Source: Brevundimonas abyssalis TAR-001 (GTDB lineage: Bacteria > Pseudomonadota > Alphaproteobacteria > Caulobacterales > Caulobacteraceae). From it: a stretch of 40,242 nt of DNA. This document shows positions 33,934 through 40,242 of the stretch, one piece after another. Position numbers and translations under genes: made by a program. The notes under the pieces are model-generated. The model was not told where the DNA came from and did no database searches. It saw only the letters and a list, made by a program, of their open reading frames with translations. The stretch spans positions 1 to 40,242 of the forward strand of contig NZ_BATC01000020.1 in assembly GCF_000466985.1 (NCBI RefSeq), written 5' to 3'. Numbering within the stretch: position 1 is the first letter of the stretch; every line of letters begins with the position of its first letter.

Positions 33934-34290
33934 ATGCGTGTTCTGGTGGTCGAAGATGAAACCCTGGTGCTGTTCACCCTCGAGGCTGAACTGACCCGGG
34001 CCGGATTCGAGGTGGTGATGGCCAGCGATCCGGCCGGCGCCCGCGCGCGCCTGGATGAGGAGGGCGCCGATCTCAGCGGGCTGGTGGTGGACCTCAACCT
34101 GTCGGCGGAGGAAACCGGGTTCGACGTGTCGCGTCACGCCAGGACGGTCAACCCGGACGTCACCGTGATCTACATTTCCGGCAATGATCCCAGCCAGTGG
34201 GCGGATCAGGGCGTGAAGGACAGCGTCTTCTTCGCCAAACCGGTGCTGTCCGCCGAGGTGGCGAAAGCCCTGCAGTCCCGGATCGGCTAG
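33934..34290 (+). CDS. Single-domain response regulator
   Basis: A 118-residue stand-alone receiver, partner of the HWE-like protein. VLVVEDETLVLF holds the acidic residues, VVDLNLSAEETG the phospho-Asp, and FFAKPVLS the Lys. No output domain. The stop shares CTAG with the stop of the convergent regulator gene. Confidence 0.92.
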   Translation: MRVLVVEDETLVLFTLEAELTRAGFEVVMASDPAGARARLDEEGADLSGLVVDLNLSAEETGFDVSRHARTVNPDVTVIYISGNDPSQWADQGVKDSVFFAKPVLSAEVAKALQSRIG

Positions 34291-34751
34291 ACCCCGGGCG
34301 GGGCGTCGTTTTCGACCAGTTTCTCGACCGTCGCATGGCTGACGGCGGCCAGGCGAATGAACTTGTCGACCACGAACCGGCTGTCGGGAAAGGCGCGGGG
34401 CGTGATGGTCAGAAGCTGGCCCGAGCGCTTCACCAGCCCATCCTTGATCAGATCATTGACCTTGCGCCGCACCGTTTCACGCGGGATGCTGGTGGAATCG
34501 GCGATCGAACGGATGTTGGTCCACAGGGTCGGCAGGGCGTCCAGGTCACCGGACAGGACCTTCTCGGACGGCAGATCGGCGAAGCCGCGGGCCATGGCGC
34601 TGCGAAGCATTATGATTAGCAAAACGAGTTGCCGGTCGAGGTCATTCGCCTGTCGCCGTGAAACAATGAGATAGTCGGTTAACGCTGATAACAAAGCCGG
34701 TGCTGCCCGGCAGTAGTCTTCGCGAATGCGCGCTTCAGTCAGTACCGGCAT
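34287..34751 (-). CDS. Winged-helix transcriptional regulator
   Basis: A 154-residue protein. The segment IRSIADSTSIPRETVRRKVNDLIKDGLVKRSG is a clear winged helix-turn-helix, similar to the C-terminal domain of Crp-like regulators, following a helical N-terminal region. No ligand domain is recognised. The N-terminal third has lower third-position GC than the rest. Convergent with the response regulator; its target is unknown, and the divergent hmgA is a candidate by position only. Confidence 0.72.
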   Translation of the reverse strand: MPVLTEARIREDYCRAAPALLSALTDYLIVSRRQANDLDRQLVLLIIMLRSAMARGFADLPSEKVLSGDLDALPTLWTNIRSIADSTSIPRETVRRKVNDLIKDGLVKRSGQLLTITPRAFPDSRFVVDKFIRLAAVSHATVEKLVENDAPPGV

Positions 34752-34997
34752 TCCCTACCCTGAACAGTGCCCCGTCAATCAGAAGTGCATATTCCGCATG
34801 CATTTGCACCTTTCCAAACCTCATCATTGCGTGAACACATTGCCGCATGGACTGCTTTGACTGCCCCTCCTGAAGGTAACCGGTGGACAAGACAGGGTCT
34901 CTGACGGGGGTTGGCGCCCCGCGCCCGGAAGCTCTATGCCAAGGCGGACAATCACGAACGTCCGCCCCCCGAGCGGGCGCCATGGGAGACCGACGCC

Positions 34998-36311
34998 ATG
35001 ACCCAGCCCCTTTCCGGCGCGCCCGAAGGCTACATGCCCGGCCTCGGCAACCACGTGGCCACCGAGGCCGTGGCCGGCGCCCTGCCCCAGGGCCGCAACT
35101 CGCCGCAGAAGACTCCTTTCGGCCTCTACGCCGAACAGCTGACGGGCACGGCCTTCACAGCGCCGCGACACGCCAACCGCCGCTCGTGGCTGTACCGGCT
35201 TCGGCCCAGCGCCAACCACGGCGCCTTCACCCCCTATGACGGGGCGAAGCTGTTCCGCACGGGTCCCTTCACCGAACAGCCCCCGACGCCCAACCGCCTG
35301 CGCTGGGATCCCCTGCCCCTGCCCGACGCCCCCACCGACTGGGTCGACGGGCTGGTCACCTATGTGGGCAACGGCGACGCGGCGGCCACGGCGGGGATCG
35401 GCGTGCACCTGTACGCCGCCAACGCCTCCATGACCGACCGGGTGTTCTACAACGCCGACGGCGAGTTGCTGATCGTGCCCCAGGACGGCGCCCTGGACCT
35501 GTTCACCGAGATGGGCCGCATCCACGCCGCTCCCGGCGAGATCGTGGTCATCCCCCGCGGCGTGCGCTTCCGGGTCGATCTGCCGGACGGCTCGGCGCGC
35601 GGCTATGTGTGCGAGAACTACGGCGAGCCCTTCCGCCTGCCCGACCTGGGCCCCATCGGCGCCAACGGTCTGGCCAATCCGCGCGACTTCCTCACCCCCG
35701 TCGCCTGGTTCGAGGACGTGGACCGCCCCGTGCAGATGATCCAGAAATTCCTCGGCGGCCTGTGGTCCACGCAACTGGATCACTCGCCGCTGGATGTGGT
35801 CGCCTGGCACGGCAATCACGCGCCGTACAAATACGACCTGGCCAATTTCAACACCATCAACACGGTCAGCTTCGACCACCCCGACCCGTCCATCTTCACG
35901 GTGCTGACCAGCCCGTCGGACACCCCCGGCGTGGCCAACTGCGACTTCGTCATCTTCCCGCCCCGCTGGATGGTGGCCGAAGACACCTTCCGCCCGCCGT
36001 GGTTCCACCGCAACGTCATGAGCGAGTTCATGGGCCTGATCCACGGCGCGTATGACGCCAAGGAAGGCGGCGGCTTCGCCCCCGGCGGCGCGTCCCTGCA
36101 CAACTGCATGAGCGGCCACGGCCCCGACCAGGCCGCCTACGACAAGGCCATCAAGGCGGACCTGAAGCCGCACAAGATCGACAACACCCTCGCCTTCATG
36201 TTCGAGAGCCGCTGGGTCTTCCGCCCCACGGCATGGGCCGTCGAAACCCCGGCCATGCAGCTGGACTACGACGACGTCTGGACGGGGTTCGAGAAGGGCA
36301 AGGTGGAGTAG
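34998..36311 (+). CDS. hmgA: Homogentisate 1,2-dioxygenase
   Basis: Fe(II) enzyme of tyrosine and phenylalanine degradation that opens homogentisate to maleylacetoacetate. 437 residues. The family signatures are [39 protein letters not shown], and the iron-ligand segments [11 protein letters not shown] and [10 protein letters not shown]. The start at 34998 ([12 protein letters not shown]) fits the family; the in-frame ATG at 34911 would add non-conserved residues. No hmgB or hmgC neighbour is seen in the window. Confidence 0.96.
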   Translation: MTQPLSGAPEGYMPGLGNHVATEAVAGALPQGRNSPQKTPFGLYAEQLTGTAFTAPRHANRRSWLYRLRPSANHGAFTPYDGAKLFRTGPFTEQPPTPNRLRWDPLPLPDAPTDWVDGLVTYVGNGDAAATAGIGVHLYAANASMTDRVFYNADGELLIVPQDGALDLFTEMGRIHAAPGEIVVIPRGVRFRVDLPDGSARGYVCENYGEPFRLPDLGPIGANGLANPRDFLTPVAWFEDVDRPVQMIQKFLGGLWSTQLDHSPLDVVAWHGNHAPYKYDLANFNTINTVSFDHPDPSIFTVLTSPSDTPGVANCDFVIFPPRWMVAEDTFRPPWFHRNVMSEFMGLIHGAYDAKEGGGFAPGGASLHNCMSGHGPDQAAYDKAIKADLKPHKIDNTLAFMFESRWVFRPTAWAVETPAMQLDYDDVWTGFEKGKVE

Positions 36312-36489
36312 GCTGGGCGCTGTAGCGTAGACTGCCAGCGACCCATTGCGGACGCGGATCAAGTCGGTGTTAGGTCAGGGCGAGTCCGCGAGCCGCGCGC
36401 TGGCTCGCCTCTGGGAACGCAAACGCCACTAAACAGTCGCAGCGGTCGTCCGATCCGCCGGTCGCGTGGAAGAGCGAGGAGAATAGCAT
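36312..36489. other. Intergenic spacer upstream of lgt
   Basis: 178 bases with no gene. Contains GACCCATTGCGGACGC (36349-36364 region), similar in style to short GC-moderate intergenic sequence of the lgt region, and GAGGAG just before the TTG start. Base composition is more moderate than its neighbours. No terminator is visible for hmgA. Confidence 0.4.
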
Positions 36490-37287
36490 TTGCCCTTCCC
36501 GGAGATTGATCCTGTCGCGCTCCAACTGGGTCCCCTCGCCATTCGCTGGTACGGGATCGCTTATGTAGCGGGCTTCATTCTCGGCATGCTGCTCATCCAG
36601 CGCCTGATGACAACGTACAAAGACTATCCGTTCAGCTACGACAGCGTCTCAGGCGTATTCACCTACGCCATGGTCGGCGTCTTGCTGGGGGGGCGGATCG
36701 GAAGCATCGTATTCTACAATCTCGATTTCTATCTCGAAAATCCGGCCCAGATGCTCCGGGTCTGGGACGGCGGAATGTCGTTTCATGGGGGGCTGATCGG
36801 CGTCTTGCTGGCTGTGGTCCTATACTGCAAGTGGAACGGCCTTCCGTTGATGACCGTAGCGGACCTGATCGCGACAGCGGCCCCCATCGGCCTGCTGCTC
36901 GGCCGTCTGGCGAACTTCGTGAATGGCGAGTTGTGGGGTCGGGTGACCACCGTGCCTTGGGCGGTGGTGTTTCCATCCCCGGAAGCCGGCCCGCTGCCCC
37001 GCCACCCCAGCCAGTTGTACGAAGCCATCGGAGAGGGTCTGTTCCTTCTTATCGTGCTGCTGGCCATCACCGCTAACAGACACCTGCGTCTCTCACGCGG
37101 GTTCGCGGCGGGCATCTTCTTGGCAGGCTATGCCGTTATTCGTTTTCTGGTGGAATTCACCCGCGAACCTGACGCCTCCTACATCTGGATTTTCACGCGC
37201 GGGCAGGCGCTTTCTGTTCCCATGGTGGTCTTGGGCTTAGTGCTGCTGGTCTTTGCCCTGCGCAATAAGCCGGACAGGGCAGCATGA
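36490..37287 (+). CDS. lgt: Prolipoprotein diacylglyceryl transferase Lgt
   Basis: Inner-membrane enzyme that attaches diacylglycerol to lipobox cysteines. 265 residues, several membrane helices. The motifs are WYGIAYVAGFILG, SFHGGLIGVLL, and the signature GRLANFVNGELWGR, plus RFLVEFTREPD. The start is TTG at 36490, preceded by GAGGAG at suitable distance. Third-position GC is clearly lower than in hmgA and flhA beside it, so the gene may be horizontally acquired or a second copy. Not linked by direction with flhA, which is convergent. Confidence 0.94.
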   Translation: MPFPEIDPVALQLGPLAIRWYGIAYVAGFILGMLLIQRLMTTYKDYPFSYDSVSGVFTYAMVGVLLGGRIGSIVFYNLDFYLENPAQMLRVWDGGMSFHGGLIGVLLAVVLYCKWNGLPLMTVADLIATAAPIGLLLGRLANFVNGELWGRVTTVPWAVVFPSPEAGPLPRHPSQLYEAIGEGLFLLIVLLAITANRHLRLSRGFAAGIFLAGYAVIRFLVEFTREPDASYIWIFTRGQALSVPMVVLGLVLLVFALRNKPDRAA

Positions 37288-37354
37288 CTGTCCGCTTCCC
37301 GCCCATGACAGTTGGGAATTTCCGCTTGCCGGGACGCTGAGAGAGCCCTCCGCC

Positions 37355-39450
37355 CTAAACCTGCCCGATGGTCTTCAGCCGCGCCTTGGGATGCACCTCG
37401 TTCTGGCTCATCACCACGGTCTGGCCGCGGAATCGTTCGATGATGGAGCGCACATACGGGCGGATCATGGGGCCGGTCAGCAACACCGCGGCTTCGCCGC
37501 CCATGGCCGCGCGCTCGAATACGTCGCGCACCTGACGGATGAAGTCCTGCAGCCGTGACGGCGCCATGGCCAGCTGCTTGTCCTCGCCCTGCCCCACCAG
37601 ACTCTCGGCGAAGGCCTGCTCCCACTCGGGGCTCAGGGTGATGATCGGCAAGGCCCCGTCGTCGCCCTTGTGCTGCCAGCACAGCTGACGGGCCAGCCGG
37701 GTGCGCACGTGCTCCACCAGCTGGGTGACCGAATTGGTGTGCGGCGCCGCCTCGGCCAGCCCCTCCAGAACGGCCTGCAGATCGCGGATCGACACCCGCT
37801 CGCGCAGCAGGGACTGCAGGACCCGCTGCAGGGTGGTGACCGTGACCACCGAGGGGATCAGTTCGTCCACCAGCTTCTTCTCCTCGGTCCCCAGCTCCTT
37901 CAGCAGCTTCTGCACCTCGGCGTAGGACAGCAGGTCGGCCATGTTGTCCTTGAGGATTTCGGTCAGGTGCGTGGTCAGCACCGTGGACGGATCGACGATG
38001 GTGTAGCCCCGGAAGGTCGCCTCCTCGCGCAGGGAGTCGTCGATCCAGGTGGCGGGCAGGCCGAAGGCGGGCTCGCGGGTGTGCTCGCCCGGCAGCTCCA
38101 CCTGACGGCCTGACGGGTCCATGGCCATGATCTGGCCCAGACGAACCTCGCCGTTCCCCGCCTCCATCTCCTTGATGCGGATGGCGTAGCCCTGGGTGGC
38201 CAGGCGCATGTTGTCGAGGATGCGCACGGCGGGCATGACGAAGCCGAACTCCTGGGCCAGCGACCGGCGCAGGGCCCGGATCTGGTCCGTCAGGCGCCGC
38301 CCCTCCAGATCGTTGATCAGGCTCAGCAGCGAATAGCCCAGCTCGATCTTGACCTCGTCGATGGTCAGGGCGGTGGAGATGGGTTCCTCCACATCCTCGG
38401 CCGGGCCGTCGGAGACCACCTCGACCGGCTCGGGCCTCAGCCGATTTCGCCCGCGTCGCCAGGCCAGATAGCCTGCCCCTCCCGACAGCACCGCGAACGG
38501 CAGCAGCGGCATGCCGGGGATCAGGCCGATGAAGCCCGCCGCCGCCGACACCATGCCCAGCGCCACCGGGTTCATGGCCATCTGGGCCACCAGCGCCTTG
38601 TCGGCCGAGCCCTCGACCCCGGCCTTGGACACCAGGAAGCCCGCGGCGATGGACACGATCAGCGCCGGCACCTGGGTCACCAGGCCGTCGCCCACCGCCA
38701 GCAGCACATAGCTGGAGGCGGCGTCGCCCGCCGACATGCCGTGCTGCACGATGCCGATGATCAGGCCGCCGATGACGGTGATGAAGGTGATGATCAGACC
38801 CGCCACGGCGTCGCCGCGCACGAATTTGGAGGCGCCGTCCATGGCCCCGAAGAAGGTGGACTCCTGCTCCAGCTCCTTGCGGCGCGACCGGGCCGTGTTC
38901 TCGTCGATCAGGCCCGACGACAGGTCCGCGTCGATGGCCATCTGCTTGCCCGGCATGGAGTCCAGGGTGAAGCGGGCCGAGACCTCGGCGATGCGGGTCG
39001 AGCCCTTGGTGATGACCACGAAATTCACCACCAGCAGGATGGCGAAGATGATCACCCCGATGACGAAGCTGCCGCCCATCATCAGGCGCCGAACGCCTCG
39101 ATCACCTGACCCGCGCTGGCGGTGCCCTCGTGTCCGTGGCTCAGGATCAGGCGCGTCGAGGCCAGGTTCAGCCCCAGCCGGTACAGGGTCACCACCAGGA
39201 GCACGGTGGGGAAGACCGCGAAGTCCAGCGGCTTCTTGATCAGCAGGGCGGTCATCAGCACCAGCACCGAGCCGGTGATGGAGATGGCCAGCAGCAGGTC
39301 CAGGATGAAGCTGCTCATCGGGATGATGAGCAGGCAGATGATCAGCACGACGCCCAGCGCCAGCGCCACTTCGCCGCGCATGAACCAGCCGAACATGTCG
39401 CGCCCCGAGGGCCGCGCCATGCCGTCCTTCATCATGCCCGCGTCAGCCAT
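37355..39450 (-). CDS. flhA: Flagellar export protein FlhA, apparent frameshift near 39089
   Basis: Core membrane component of the flagellar type III export gate. The N-terminal membrane part (FMRGEVALALGVVLIICLL, LLLAISITGSVLVLMTALL, DFAVFPTVLLVVTLYRLGLNLASTRLIL) is in one frame, and the rest from MMGGSFVIGVIIFAILLVVN in another. A missing G or C around 39087-39090 would give VIEAFGRLMMGG and a 698-residue protein, the normal length. The downstream part has the cytoplasmic FHIPEP-like region (SRFTLDSMPGKQMAIDADL; DENTARSRRKEL) and the C-terminal domain. A truly broken flhA would abolish flagella, so an assembly error is likelier. Its start overlaps the beta-lactamase stop. Confidence 0.92.
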
Positions 39451-40242
39451 GTCCGAACGCCTCCAGCGCCCGGCCCACAGCCTCGGCGATGACGGCCTCG
39501 CCCGCCGCGAAGTCGTCGCTGGGCGGGCCTTCGTAATAGGCGGCGACGAAGATGGGCGCGCCCTCGGGCGGCCAGATCACGCCGATGTCGTTGACCGGAC
39601 CCAGAGAGCTGGTCCCGGTCTTGTGCCCCACGCGCCAGCCGTCGGGGGCGGCGGCCTTGATGCGGTTCGGGCCGGTGGGCGAGTCCGTCAGCCAGCGCTC
39701 CAGCAGCGTCTGGTGCGCAGCCGTCAGGCGCGTCTGGCCCGGCGCCAGCAGCCGCGCCATGTTCGCCACGGCCTGCGTCGGCGTGGTGGTGTCCCGTTCA
39801 TCGCCGACAAGGTTCAACTCTGGCTCCAGACGGTCCACGCGGGTCACCGAATCTCCGATGGAACGGTACCAGTTCCGCCATGAGTCGAGACCGCCCATTT
39901 CGCGGATCAGGATGTTGGCCGCCGGATTGTCGCTGAGCTCGACCGTCGACCGGCACAGCGCCTCGATGGTCAGGGCGCCGCCCACCGCCGGACCCGTGAC
40001 CGGCGCATGGGAGATCATGTCGTCCGACGTGATCGGCAGGGCGCGATCCAGCCGCTCCTCGCCCCGCGCCACGCGCTCCAGCGTCGCGGCGGCCAGGAAC
40101 AGCTTGAAGGTCGAGCAATAGGTGAAGCGTTCCGTAGCGCGCCAGAGGCTTCGCCGCCTTCATGAGACACGGCGAGGCCGAGCCGCCCGCCCTGCCGGGA
40201 CCTCAAGGGTCCGCCAGGATCCAGCCTGAACGGGCTCCACCG
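39443..40242 (-). CDS. Class A beta-lactamase, 5' end ambiguous, apparent frameshift near 40142
   Basis: Serine beta-lactamase family protein. The C-terminal frame contains the active-site STFK (TYCSTFKLFLAA), SDNPAAN (SDN loop), EPELN (the Glu166 region) and HKTGTSS (KTG). The preceding GGRLGLAVSHEGG is in another frame; one missing G or C near 40142 (expected EASGRATERF) joins them. Upstream of that, the reading near the window edge is uncertain, and the start and any signal peptide lie outside or cannot be resolved. Substrate range cannot be told. Its stop overlaps the flhA start by 8 bases. Confidence 0.82.

Noticed and set aside
34785..34809. GTGCA...TGCAC inverted repeat upstream of the winged-helix gene and hmgA
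   Set aside because: Arms of five bases around a 15-base gap are too short to claim an operator.
34735..34848. A 37-codon frame (MRQCVHAMMRF...) overlapping the start of the winged-helix gene
   Set aside because: Codon use is unlike genes here, there is no strong ribosome binding site, and no conserved feature is visible; a leader peptide remains possible but is not supported.
1..40242. CRISPR arrays, tRNA or rRNA genes, insertion sequences, prophage genes
   Set aside because: No repeat-spacer pattern, no cloverleaf, no transposase or integrase frame, and no phage structural gene was seen on either strand.

Overview
The window is GC-rich, with almost every third codon position G or C, densely packed genes and many ATGA or TGATG overlaps. 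It carries a twelve-gene chemotaxis operon ending in cheD-cheU-cheYIII-cheE, an order I know from Caulobacter crescentus. Together with SMR, HxlR, DEAD-box and flagellar genes of the same flavour this suggests a Caulobacteraceae member, probably Brevundimonas or a close relative. No tRNA, rRNA, CRISPR array, prophage or transposase was seen.

Layout. 1-5.3 kb: a minus-strand operon of a PepSY protein, a PhoP-type regulator, a PhoQ-type kinase and an unknown 466-residue protein, flanked by two tandem genes for small exported paralogues. 5.4-9.7 kb: a nucleotidyltransferase-like protein, thiD and a Gdx/SugE exporter in one operon, a repeat-rich spacer, an rRNA methyltransferase and a glycine-zipper envelope protein. 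9.8-14.8 kb: an exported unknown, a DUF962 protein, a membrane protein, a DEAD-box helicase, a 69-residue flagellar-rod-like mini-protein and a Tat-exported ThuA-like protein. 14.8-18.2 kb: an HxlR/SCP2 regulator divergent from a four-gene glyoxalase/reductase operon, then a membrane-anchored nuclease. 18.2-21.4 kb: kbl-tdh threonine catabolism and a MliC/DUF4232 lipoprotein. 21.5-31.4 kb: the chemotaxis operon from mcpA down to a STAS-like unknown. 31.5-34.8 kb: a TorF-type porin divergent from an HWE-kinase-like protein and its single-domain response regulator, then a winged-helix regulator. 35-40.2 kb: hmgA, an lgt with foreign-looking codon use, flhA, and a class A beta-lactamase cut by the window edge.

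The most interesting signals are two. First, a shared promoter architecture of GTTCAG-type hexamers in 6-5-6 direct repeats lies upstream of the PepSY-phoP-phoQ operon, both small exported paralogues and the glycine-zipper gene, which looks like a local PhoP regulon for envelope proteins. Second, the distal chemotaxis genes have readable features not implied by their names: CheU has a CheZ-like DxxxQ helix and a C-terminal tail shared with CheD, CheYIII has Glu at the phospho-acceptor position plus an Arg-rich segment and a FliM-like tail peptide, and CheE resembles a His-less HPt domain.

A caution: eight genes (phoQ-like, rlmD-like, DEAD-box helicase, MliC lipoprotein, porin, HWE kinase, flhA, beta-lactamase) are each split by an apparent single missing G or C, most of them in a GG or CC step. 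So many identical lesions point to uncorrected assembly errors rather than eight pseudogenes. I therefore annotate each as one gene with a frameshift.
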